This document shows, piece after piece, positions 1 through 10,129 of a stretch of DNA of 64,000 nt. The position numbers and the translations under genes are program-made. The stretch lies in NCBI GenBank assembly GCA_036785705.1, contig JAWUZG010000160.1, positions 660,519-724,518 of the forward strand, read 5' to 3'. How positions within the stretch are numbered: the stretch's first letter is position 1; every line of letters starts with the position of its first letter. This DNA is from Acanthornis magna. Its lineage: Eukaryota > Chordata > Aves > Passeriformes > Acanthizidae. The notes under the pieces are model-generated. The model did no database searches, had not been told where the DNA came from, and was given only the letters and a program-made list of their open reading frames with translations.

Positions 1-183
1 CCCTCGGGCCTTGTCCCCTCCTGTCCCTCCCGGGGTGTCCCCAAAGGGGGGGACACATCCCGAGGGTGTGGCCGCGTGTCCCCCCCGCCCTGGGGACCCC
101 CAAAAGTGACTCACGGGGGGCGTTCCCACAGCTCCTCCCTGCGTGGGGGCCCTGCCTCAGTTTCCCTTTTTCTGTTCCCAATT
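1..183. other. GC-rich sequence with no recognised gene
   Basis: No repeat, conserved exon or splice-bounded reading frame is recognised here. Confidence 0.5.
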
Positions 184-515
184 TGCCTCCCCAAAAAAAG
201 GGGAAACTCCCCAAAAAAGGCGGGAAACCTCCCCAAAAAAGGGGGGAACCCCCCCAAAAAAGGGGGGAAACCTCCCCAAAAAAGGCGGGAAACCTCCCCA
301 AAAAACGGGGGAAACTCCCCAAAAAACGGGGGAACTTTCCTAATAAATGGGGGAACCCCCAAAAAAAGGGAAACTCCCCAAAAAAGGGGGGAAACCCACC
401 CAAAAAAGGGGGAACCCACCCAAAAAAGGGGGAAACTTCCCTAAAAAATGGGGGAACCCCCAAAAATGGGGGGAACCTCTCCAAAAAAAGGGGAAACTTC
501 CCCCAAAGAAGGTTT
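184..515. repeat. Minisatellite, unit about 21 bp
   Basis: Units alternate CCCCAAAAAAGG and GGGGAAAC with variable A and G runs. The long reading frames across it are repeat read-through. Confidence 0.9.
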
Positions 516-529
516 TTCTGGGGGACAAA

Positions 530-1745
530 TGCTCTGAATTGGGGTGCAGGAATGGGGGCTACCCAAAGTGAGGGATGGGGATGGGGTGCCCCAAAATTGG
601 GGTGAAGGATTGAGGACCCCAAAATGGGATTTAGGGATGGGGTACCCCCAAAGTTGGGTGAAAGATTGAGCTCCCCCCAAAGCGGGATTTAGGGTTGGGG
701 TCCCCTTTTGGGGCCAGGCCGGGGGTTCCCCCACAGCGGATTTGGGGCTGGGGTCCCCCAAAGTTCGGTGTAGGATTGAACCCCCCAGAGCGGGGCTTGG
801 GGCTGGGGTCCCCTTTGGGGTCCCCCGGGGGTCCCGCAAGTGGGATTGAAGGCTGGGGTCCCCCAAAGCGGAGTTTAGGGCTGGGGTCCCCTTTGGGGTC
901 CCCCAAAGTGGAGTTTAGGGCTGGGGTCCCCTTTGGGGTCTCTCAGAGAGGATTTGGGGCTGGGGTTCCCTTCGGGGTGCCCCAGAGCAGGTTTGGGGCT
1001 GGGGTCCCGTTTAGGGTCCCCCAGAGCGGATTTGGGGCGGGGGTTTTCCAAACCAGGATTTGGGGCTGGGGTCCCTCGGGGGTCTCTCAGAACGGATTAT
1101 GGGGCTGGGGTCACTTTTGGGGTCCCTCGGGGGTGCCCCGGAGCGGATTTGGGGCGGGGGTCCCCGGGGGTTCCCCCAAACCGGGACTTGGAGTGGGGAT
1201 CCACTTTGGGGTCCCCTGGAGCGGATTTGGGGCGGGGGTCTCTCAGAGCGGATTTGGGGCGGGGGTCCCCGGAGCGGATTTGGGGCGGGGGTTCCGTTTG
1301 GGGTCTCTCAGAGCGGATTTGGGGCTGGGGTCCCCCGGAGCGGATTTGGGGCTGGGGTCCCCCGGGGGTTCCCCCAAACCGGGACTTGGGGCTGGGGTCC
1401 TGTTTGGGGTTCCCCGGAGCGGATTTGGGGCGGGGGTTCCGTTTGGGGTCTCTCAGAGCGGATTTGGGGCGGGGGTCTCTCAGAGCGGATTGGGGCGGGG
1501 GTCCCCCGGAGCGGATTTGGGGCGGGGGTCTCTCAGAGCGGATTTGGGGCGGGGGTTCCGTTTGGGGTCTCTCAGAGCGGATTTGGGGCGGGGGTCTCTC
1601 AGAGCGGATTTGGGGCGGGGGTCCCCCGGAGCGGATTTGGGGCGGGGGTCTCTCAGAGCGGATTTGGGGCGGGGGTCTCCCGGAGCGGATTTGGGGCGGG
1701 GGTTCCGTTTGGGGTCCCTCAGAGCGGATTTGGGGCGGGGGTCTC
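530..1745. repeat. Minisatellite, unit about 26-50 bp
   Basis: The left part repeats GGATTTAGGGCTGGGGTCCC with spacer. From about 1,000 it becomes a tight array of CAGAGCGGATTTGGGGCGGG units. Open frames on both strands come from the repeat. Confidence 0.9.
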
Positions 1746-1749
1746 GGGG

Positions 1750-1940
1750 GTGCCGCTCTCACCGTGCGCTCGGCGGTGTCCCGGTCTCGGTTCTGTCTCG
1801 GTTCTGTCCCGGCTCGGTCTCGCGGTGTCTCCGCTCGCTGCGGCTCTGCCGGGGCGCGGCCCGGCCCGGGATAGGCACGGCGGGGGCGGGCCGGGCCGGG
1901 GGGCGCGGGGGGGCGCGGGGAGGCCGCGGTGACTCACCGG
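1750..1940. promoter_or_regulatory. CpG-dense block, possible promoter of an unidentified gene
   Basis: This short non-tandem stretch is rich in CpG, including GGCGCGGCCCGGCCCGGG. On the minus strand there are donor-like sites CACG|GTGAGAGC near 1,757 and CCCG|GTGAGTCACC near 1,938. No coding sequence is recognised, so the gene, if any, is not known. Confidence 0.25.
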
Positions 1941-1959
1941 GACCGCCCGGGGACAGCGC

Positions 1960-2650
1960 CCCGCCCCGGGCCTGCCCCCCCGGCACAGACACCGCCACCC
2001 CGGGAGCCACCGGGACACCCCCGGGACCCCCCCGGACAGCGGGGACACTCCCGGGACCGGACACAGGACACCCCCGGGACCCCCCCGGACAGCGGGGACA
2101 CCCCCGGGACCCCCCGGACAGCGGGGACACCCCCGGGACCGCACACAGGACAGCGGGGACAGCCCCGGAACCGGACACAGGACACCCCCGGGAGCCACCG
2201 GACAGCGAGGACACCCCCGGGACCGGACACCCCGGGACCCCCCAGACACACGGGACCCCCCGGGAACCCCAACCGGACACTGGGGACCCCCCGGGAGCCC
2301 CATCCGGACACCGGGGACACCCCCGGTCCTGCCCTGGGTACCCTCCAGGGTCCCACACCGAACACGGGACCCTCCCCGGGCTCCTCCGGTCACCGGGAAG
2401 CCACCCGTGTCCCCTCTGGGACATCGGGGACCACCCGGAAACCTCCGGTCCTACCCTGGCGGGACCCCCCGGACCCCCTCGGGCTCCTCCGGCCACCGGG
2501 GACCCCCCGTTCTGCCCTTGGCACCTCCGCAGTGTCCCCCCCCGGACACCGGGGACACCCCCGGGACCCCCAGCTCTGTCCCTGGCCCCCCCCCCCGTGT
2601 CCCCCCGTGTCCCCCCCTCGGTGTCCCCTCAAACCCGGGGGGGTGTCCCC
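1960..2650. repeat. Minisatellite based on GGGACACCCCCGGGACC
   Basis: Imperfect units of about 25-30 bp carry ACACCCCCGGGACC and CCGGACAGCGGGG. They decay to the right into less regular C-rich DNA. Confidence 0.85.
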
Positions 2651-2699
2651 CCTGTGTTTGTGCCCCCCCAGGGCCCGGCGCCGGCCCGGCGCGTGCCGC

Positions 2700-2731
2700 G
2701 GTAATTGCGTTAATTACAACTAATTGCGTGC
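2700..2731. other. AT-rich TAATT cluster (homeodomain-type sites)
   Basis: In an otherwise GC-saturated region, TAATTGCGT occurs at 2,702 and again at 2,721, with TTAATTA between them at 2,710-2,716. TAATTA/TAATTG are core homeodomain sites. A chance AT-rich remnant is equally possible. Confidence 0.3.
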
Positions 2732-2759
2732 GGGGCGTGGGGCCCTGCGGGTGAGCCCC

Positions 2760-3005
2760 ACGCGTGGCACCGACACCGGGGGGGGGGCACGGGGGGGACA
2801 CCGAGGGCGAGGGGGGACACGCCCGGGTCACCCTCGGTGCCATCCTGAGAGGGGACACGCCCGGGCCACCCCCGGTGCCAAGGGGGGGGACACGCCCGGG
2901 TCACCCCCCCGGTGCCATCCCCGGTGCCAAGGCGGGGGACACGCCCGGGTCACCCCCCCGGTGCCATCCCCGGTGCCAAGGCGGGGGACACGCCCGGGTC
3001 ACCCC
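2760..3005. repeat. Minisatellite, unit about 48 bp
   Basis: About five units contain GGGGGACACGCCCGGGTCAC followed by CCCCCGGTGCCATCCCC. Confidence 0.88.
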
Positions 3006-3599
3006 CCCTTTGTCGCCGCCCCGCCCCGGCCCTGCCTCAGTTTCCCCACCCAGGAAAGGGCAAAGGTGAAGGCCCCACCCATGGGTGGGGGCGGGGAGCA
3101 CTCGGGTGATGGGGGCGGAGGGGGTGGCACCGCCCCCCTCCCCTCTGTCGCCTCCTTGTCGCCACGGTGTCCTCCCGCCTCCTCCAGCGGGGACTCCTCC
3201 CTTGTCCCCACGGCCACACCTTGTTCCTTATTGTCCCCTTGTCCCCGCTGTCCCCACGGCACTGCCATTGTCCTCACAGCGCCGCCTTGCCCCTTATTGC
3301 CCCCTCATGGTCCCCATGCCCCCCCTGTCCCCTCATGGTCCCCATACCCCCCTGTCCCCTCATTGTCCCCATACCCCCCCTGTCCCCTCATGGTCCCCAT
3401 GCCCCCCTCATCCTCACGCCCCACCCCGCCCAGCCCCCCTCAATCAACCTCAACTCTCTCCCCTTCCCCATAGAAACCCCCCATCCTCACCCTCCCCTCC
3501 TCACCCCTCCCTCAGTCCCCAAAGCGCCCCCAAAAAACCCCAAAACGCCCCAAAATCCCCTCAAAACCCCCCGGGCCCCCCTTTCCGACCGTTTTGCCC
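3006..3599. repeat. C-rich stretch with a short array near 3,295-3,410
   Basis: About four copies of a 28-bp CCCCTCATGGTCCCCATACC unit lie inside C-rich DNA. No gene is seen in the remainder. Confidence 0.7.
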
Positions 3600-4030
3600 T
3601 CAGTTAAAATGGCGGCGCCCCCGCCTCACCTTTTTCAAGATGGCGGCCGCGCCGCCACGCGGCCTCGCGCTGCCAGGCTGCCCTTACTCAAGATGGCGCC
3701 CGCCCTCCCATGCTAACCTATGGCGCTGAAGCCGATCAGGGGTAACCCGGATGTAGCCGCCATGTTGCCCTTACCCAGCATGGCGCCGCCCTCCCCGTGA
3801 TTCTCTATAGGCGCGAAGCCGCGGCGGGCGCCCCGTGCCCGGATGTGGGCGTGGTTTAAACGGTGGGTGGAGCCTCGTCCGACCGGAAGTTGCGTCAGAG
3901 CGGAGCCGCCCGCGGGGAGCGGGGAGCGGAGCGGACGGAGCCAAGATGGCGGCGCCGGGGCTGGGCCGGCCCTGAGGGGCCGTGAGGGGCCGGGAGGGGC
4001 CCCCGCGCACGGCGGGGCTGGGACGGGCCG
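3600..4030. promoter_or_regulatory. CpG-rich promoter-like block, probable DEDD start region
   Basis: Four or five AAGATGGCGGC-like YY1 elements occur (near 3,605, 3,638, 3,690, 3,779 and 3,941), with CCGGAAGT at 3,883 followed by TGCGTCAG. The sequence is CpG-dense and lacks the flanking repeats. A GTGAGG at 3,982 could end a non-coding first exon. By human synteny a divergent UFC1 would lie to the left, but I find no UFC1 coding sequence in the window. Confidence 0.6.
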
Positions 4031-4079
4031 CAGGGGGGGCCCCGCCGCTCCCCCCGCCGCTCCTCGCGACGCTGCCGCC

Positions 4080-4530
4080 TCCGGAACCTCCCCGGGACCT
4101 GACCGGAGCCTCCCCGAAGCCTCCCCGGGGGAGAAGCCGGGCCTGCTCGGCGCTTTTTGCGGCCTTACCGGGGCCTCCCCGCGGCCTTTCGGGGCTCGGC
4201 GGGGCCTTTTGGGGCCTCCCCGGGGCTTCGCGGGGCCGTTTGAGGCCTTACCGGGGCCTCCCCGGGGCTTGACCGGAGCCTTTTGGGCTCGAACCGGGCC
4301 CTTCCCGAAGCCTCCGGAGCTGAACCGAGGCCTCCCCGGGGCCTTTTGGGGCCGAACCGGGCCCTTCCCGGGGCCTCTGGGGCTGAACCGCGGCCTTTTG
4401 AGGCCTCCCCGGGGCCTTTAGGGGTCGAACCGGGTCCCCCGGGGGTGAACCGAGGCCTTTTTGGGCCTGACCGGGCCTTTTTTGGGGTCTTACCGAAGCC
4501 TCCCGGGGCTTTAAAGGCCTTGAACGGGAG
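4080..4530. repeat. Minisatellite, unit about 35 bp
   Basis: Units contain CCTCCCCGGGGCCTTTTGGG and GAACCGGGCCCTTCCCG, decaying to the right. It lies in the presumed DEDD 5' intron. Confidence 0.85.
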
Positions 4531-5269
4531 GAGCCCCCCGCCCCTTCCCCCTTTATTTCGTAATTTTGGGTCAAAAAACCGCGACAAAATCAGCGCTTTT
4601 TTTTTTTTTTTTTTTTCTTTTTCCTTTTTTTGGTATTTTTTCCTATTTAACAGCAGCGCTTTTCCCGTTTTTTTCCCGGGATTTCGGCTCCTCCCGAGGG
4701 TCAGAAAATCCCGGGATTTCAGGCGTAGCGGGAGCGGCATGAAATTCCAAGGATTTCTTCACTCGAGTGAGCTTTTTTTGGCTTTTTTATTGCGGTTTTT
4801 CCTTTGATCGAGCCCGGAATCGCCCAAATCCGCGTGAAATCCAGGGAATTCATCCCTCGGGAATGGTGTCCCTGAAACCAGGAATGACTTAAGGGCAGCC
4901 CCGGACTTGGCTTTTCCTCGATAAATTATTAATTAGGAAGGAAAAAAAAAAAAAAAAGGGTTTTTTTTGGGGGAAAAATCCGCTGTTTTCCGGCAAGTGG
5001 AGCAGCGCAAGGACTGACGGCGATCCCGGCCTCTGGAATTCCGGCCACGAGAGGAACTTTGGGAGCCTCCGCGGGGTTTTTTGGGAATTTTATTTAAAAA
5101 AAAAAAATCAAGGAAAAAAAAAAAACCCAACAAACCAAACCAGGGGATAGAAGATTCCTTAAAAACGCTCCGGGATCCAGGGACGGCTGGAATTGCTCCT
5201 GGCTGAGGTGGGTGCTCGTGGATTTGGGATTTTTCCGAGATTTTTTTTTTTAGGGATTTATTTAAAGAT
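4531..5269. other. Mostly unique intron-like DNA with poly-T/poly-A runs
   Basis: A T run near 4,590-4,616 and A runs near 4,940, 5,098 and 5,115 stand out. No gene or recognised element is seen. Confidence 0.5.
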
Positions 5270-7190
5270 TGGGGACGAGGGAGGGATCCAGGGGGTTTGG
5301 GATGGATCCTGAGGGATCCAGGGAGGCTCGAAATGGATCGAGAGGGGCTCGGGGTGGATCCAGGGAGGTCTGGGATGGGTCAAGGGAAGTTTGGGAGGGA
5401 CCCGGGGGGTCTCAGGATGGATCCAGGGAGTTTGGGATTGATCCAGAGGGTCCTGGTGGATCCAGGGAGGTTCGGCATGGATCTGGAGAGGCTCAGGATA
5501 GACTCAGGGAAGCTTGGGATGGATCCAGAGGGTCCTGGGGGATCCAGGGAGGTTCGGGATGGATCTGGAGAGGCTCGGGATGGATCCAGGGAAGTTTGGG
5601 ATGGATCTGGAGAGGCTCAGGATAGATCCAGGGAAGTTTGGGATGGATCCAGAGGGTCCTGATGGATCGGGAGGAGTTTGGGGTGGACCCAGGGAAGTTT
5701 GGGATGAGTCTGGAGAGGTTTGGGATCGATCCAGAGGGTCGTGGGGGATCCAGGGAAGTTCAGGATTGATCCAGGGGCTCAGGATGGATCTGGAAAGGCT
5801 CAGGATGGGACCAGGGAAAAGTTTGGGATGGATCCAGAGAGTCCTGATGGATCCAGAGGGGTTCGGGATGGATCTGGAGAAGCTCAGGGTGGATCCAGGG
5901 AAGTTTGGGATGGGTCTGGAGAGGTTCGGGATTGATCCAGAAGATCCTGGTGGATTCAGGGAGGTTCGGGATGGATCTGGAGAGGCTCGGGATGGACCCA
6001 GGGAGGTTTGGGATGGGTATGGATAGGTTCGGGATTGATCCAGAGGGTCCTGGTGGATCCAGGGGGTCTCAGGATGGATCCAGGGGCTCAGGATGGATCT
6101 GGTGAGGTTCAGGGTGGACCCAGGGAAAAGTCTGGGATGGATCGAGAGGGTCCTGGTGGATCCAGGGGGGTTTGGGGTGGATCTAGAGAAGGTCAGGGTG
6201 GATCCAGGGAAGTTCAGGATTGATTCAGGGGTTGGGATGGATCCAGGGAAAAGTTTGGGATGGATCTGGAGAGGCTCAGGGTGGATCCAGAGAGTCCCAA
6301 TGGATCCAGGGAAGTTTGGGATGGACCTGGAGAGGTCAGGAGGGAGGTTCGGAAGGTTTGGGATGGATCCAGTGAAAAGTTTGGGATGGATCCAGAGGTT
6401 CCTGATGGATCTACGGAAGCTCGGGGTGGATTTGGAGAGCCTCGGGATGGATCCAGGGATGTCTGGGATAGATCCAGGGAGGCTCAGGATGGATCTGGAG
6501 GGTCCTGCTGGATCCAGGGAGGGTCGGGAGGGATCCAGAGGAGTTTGGGATGGATCTGGAGAAACTCAGGGTGGATCCAGGGAGGTTCAGGATTGATCAG
6601 GGAAGCTCAGGATAGACTCAGGGAGGTTTGGGATCAATCTGGAGAGGCTCAGGATGGATCCAGGGAAAAGTTTGGGATGGATCCAGACGTTCCCGATGGA
6701 TCCAGGGAGGCTCGGGGTGGATTTGGAGAGCCTTGGGATGGATCCAGGGGAGTCTGGGATGGATCTGGAGAGGTTTGGGATTGATCCAGGGGAGTCTGGG
6801 ATGGATCTGGAGAGGTTTGGGATGGATCCAGAGGCTCAGGATTGATCAGGGAGGCTCAGGATAGACTCAGGGAGGTTTGGGATCAATCTGGAGAGGCTCA
6901 GGATGGATCCAGGGAAGTTTGGGATGGATCCAGAGAGAGTCAGGATTGATCCAGAGGGTCCTGAAAAAGTTCGGGATGGACCCAGAGAAGTTCAGGATGG
7001 ATCCAGGACGGCCTGGGATGGATCTGGAGAGGCTCAGGATGGATCCAGGATTGATCCAGAGGGTCCTGATGGATCCGGAGAGGCTCAGGATAGACCTAGG
7101 GAAGTTTGGGATGGATCTGGAGAGGCTCCGGATGGATCCAGGGAGATCCAGGATTGATCCAGAGGGTCCTGGTGGCTCCAGAAGTTTGAG
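5270..7190. repeat. GGATC-rich minisatellite, 1.9 kb
   Basis: Roughly 20-bp half units such as GGATCCAGGGAAGTTTGGGA and TGGATCTGGAGAGGCTCAGG combine into higher-order blocks of 40 to over 100 bp. All three frames stay open, so none is taken as coding. Confidence 0.92.
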
Positions 7191-8689
7191 ATGGAATTCC
7201 CTCCCTCCCTGCTCCGGCCAATTATCCTCCTGGCACTAATTATTCCCACCCGGAGAGCTCCGGGAAGAATGGAAAAGTCTCCCTGGGTCCATCCCGGGCT
7301 CCCCTCGGCGCTCCAGGGATTTATTTTGGGATTTGGGCACCCCGGGGTGCTGCTTCTTTGGGAATCCTTGGAATTCCCTCAGAATTCAGGGCCGGAGTGA
7401 CATTTTGGGATCGATCAGGGACTGGTTGGAAGCAAAGCCTCTTAGGAATAAAAGTTAAAGCTGCTCAAGAATAAAATTCTCATTTCCCAGCTGATCCCAG
7501 GGCTCGGAATTCCCAAATTCCATCCCAAAACAGCCCCGGGAAGAGCCTGTGGCCGATTTTCCTCAGCGATGTTTTGTCAGGAGCTTCCTCCTCCTCCTCC
7601 CCAGCCTTTCTTTTTCCCAGAAATCCGATTTATTGGGACCGGGAATGGCTTTGCTGCGATTTCCTGGGATTTAGGAGGAGGAATTCCCAAAAAAAATTGC
7701 TCTTCGAAGGGGAAAATCAGAGATTAATCCCAATTTTTGTGAGTTTTTTTCTCGTTTCTTTGGGAATTGTTCCCATCCCTGCCTTGAGATCGTGGGAAAA
7801 ACAGAGATCCCACCCCTGGCAGAATTCCCACTGGGAATTGGGACGGGAAAAGTTCCCTCAGAGTCTCCCCCTATGGAAAATTCACCCAAAAATCAGGATT
7901 TGGGCCTTTTATCCCCACCCAGGCTGGGATTTTCAGGGATAATGTGGAATTTTGGGTGGGTTTGGCCTGAATTTCGTGGGAGAAATCCCACAGGGATCCC
8001 ATGGGGGTGAGCTCCGGGAACTCGTTTTTCCCGTTCTCCCGAAATTATTTTAATGCTCCCGGAATTCTCTTCCCGGGGAGAGCCTCCCGAGCGGGGCGGG
8101 GATGGGATTTTCCGAGGGATTTTTGGGATTTTGGGGAATCTCGGGATCTCCTCCCTGCGTGGGAGCGAATTGAACCATTTCTGTGGAATTTCGGGAAGGT
8201 TAATCCCCAAATCCCCCAGGGATCAGCGCTTCCGTAAAACCTCATTTTTCCCAGATTTCTTTGGGTTTTCACCAAATTCTGCTTTTTTTTTTTTTTTTTT
8301 TTTGGGCTTCCATAGGAGGAAAACACTCCGGGGTCATTGTGCAGAATAATCCAAAGATTTTTCCCTTTTTTTTTTTCCCTTGGATTTATTCAATTTACTG
8401 CCCAAATGTGAGGAAAAAAGAAGATTTTTAAAGGAAAATCCTCAAAAAAAAGCAGGATCGCAGCACCAGGTGCTCCCCCTTCTCATTTTTCCCACCTGGA
8501 GGTTGTTTTTCCCGGGGATTTTATGGGAATTTTCCCTTTGGAGAGGAACCCCAGCTGGGAATTGGGGATGGGTGGGGGCTCCTGTCGTTATCCCAATGTT
8601 TTCCCTTTATTTTGGAGACCGTATCCAGGGAAAGGTCGGAGCTCTGGAGCTGTGGAGCAGAGCAGGGGATGGATCTGATGGATCCCTCC
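7191..8689. other. Largely unique intron-like DNA
   Basis: The sequence is less GC-rich, with many GGAATTCC/GGGATTTT words and T runs near 8,281 and 8,366. No exon with conserved coding or recognised transposon is seen. Confidence 0.5.
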
Positions 8690-9200
8690 GGAAAAACACA
8701 GGGATTGGGGTCGGGATCCACTGGAAAAACGTGGATTGGGGTCGGGATTCCCATGGAAAACCGCAGGGATTGGGGTCAGGATCCACTGGAAAACCACAGG
8801 CGGTTGGGGTCAGGATCCTGAGTGGATCCCTCTGGAAAAACACAGGGATTGGGGTTGGAATTCCTGTGGAGAACCACAGGGATTGGGGTCAGGGTCCCTC
8901 TGGAAAACCCCAGGGATTGGGGTCGAGATCCCATTCGGAAACCACAGGGATTGGGGTTGGGATCCTGAGTGGATCCCACTGGAAACCCGCAGGGATTGAG
9001 GTCGGGATCCACTGGAAAACCGCAGGAATTAGGATCAGGATCCCATTGGGAAAGCACCGGGATTGGGGTCAGGATTTCTCTGGAAAACTGCAGGGATTGG
9101 AGTTGGGATTCCTGTGGAAAACCACAGGGATTGGGATCAGGATCCCGAGTGGATCCCATTGGATCCCCGGGATTGGGGTCGGGATTCCAATGGAGCTCCC
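8690..9200. repeat. Minisatellite, unit about 37 bp
   Basis: Units contain ACAGGGATTGGGGTCGGGAT and CCACTGGAAAACC. The reading frame through it is repeat-derived. Confidence 0.9.
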
Positions 9201-9860
9201 GATCCCGTGGATTCCTGCGGGATGGGATTTTCGGGATGCAGCCCTGGCACACCCCATATCCCAAAGGACTCCTCTGGATCCCGATGATTTTGGCCGAGGG
9301 ACAGCAAATTCCTGGGAAAACCCCACAGGGAAAAGGGGAATTTGTCCCTTTGTCCCCAGGGGATCCCGGGGTGGCTCCAGCCGGGATTCCCCACAGATCC
9401 TGACCCCTAAATATCCCTGCCCCATCCCGGGAGGGTTTTAAGGGATCTGTGCCCTACCTTTGTTGGGATGGAGGATTTGGGATCCCCACAGTCCCTGGAT
9501 TTGGGGTCAATCCGTGGTTGTGGGGATCGGTTGGGGCCCCGATCCCAAATTTCTGCTGCAGGAAAGGAGCGCAGGGTCCGGGCTCGGGGAGAGCAGAGCG
9601 GGATTTTCATCCCAAATCCATAGGGACAGGGTTTGTGGGATGGATTTGGGGTGATCCATCCCAAATTCCTGATTTTTGGGGTGGATTCTCCGGGAGAGGA
9701 GCAGAGTCCCCACTGCGGTTGTGTTGGGACACAGAGTGGGGTTTTTATCCCAAATCCATAGGGAAGGGATTCTCCCAGCTGGATTTTGGGGTGATCATTG
9801 GGGTGGTTCGTAATCCTTCATTTTGGGGTTTTTAACTCGATAGCTGTGGGGGAAAGGCCT
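9201..9860. other. Mostly unique DNA with one dispersed duplication
   Basis: ATCCCAAATCCATAGGGA occurs near 9,610 and again near 9,748 with similar flanks. No gene is seen. Confidence 0.5.
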
Positions 9861-9861
9861 C

Positions 9862-10080
9862 TCCAGTCTGGGTTTGGGGTCAGTCCAATCTGGGTTTGGG
9901 GTCAATCCATCGGTGTCATTCCAGTCTGGGTTTGGGGTCAGTCCAGTCTGGGTTTGGGGTCAATCCAGTCTGGGTTTGGGGTCAATCCATCGGTGTCATT
10001 CCAGTCTGGGTTTGGGGTCAATCCAGTCTGGGTTTGGGGTCAATCCAGTCTGGGTTTGGGATTGATCCATCAGTGTCCCC
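9862..10080. repeat. Minisatellite, unit about 24 bp
   Basis: Units are TCTGGGTTTGGGGTCAATCC, with TCGGTGTCATTCCAG inserted in every second or third unit. Confidence 0.9.
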
Positions 10081-10129
10081 CCCAGTCCCCGATTTTTCTG
10101 CAGATGCTCCATGGGAACCCCCGTGTCTC

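Noticed and set aside
695..2704. A 669-codon open frame on the plus strand
   Set aside because: It crosses two different minisatellites, is open in other frames and strands too, and codes only repeated Gly/Pro/Arg words. Repeat periods without stop codons explain it.
1..3600. UFC1 on the minus strand, expected from human synteny
   Set aside because: None of the recognisable UFC1 segments is found in any frame here; it may lie beyond the left edge or have moved.
5270..9440. Protein-coding exons suggested by open frames of 100-350 codons in 5.3-9.4 kb
   Set aside because: The frames follow the GGATC and GGATTGGGGTCGGGATC repeats or unique DNA without conserved residues or paired splice sites.
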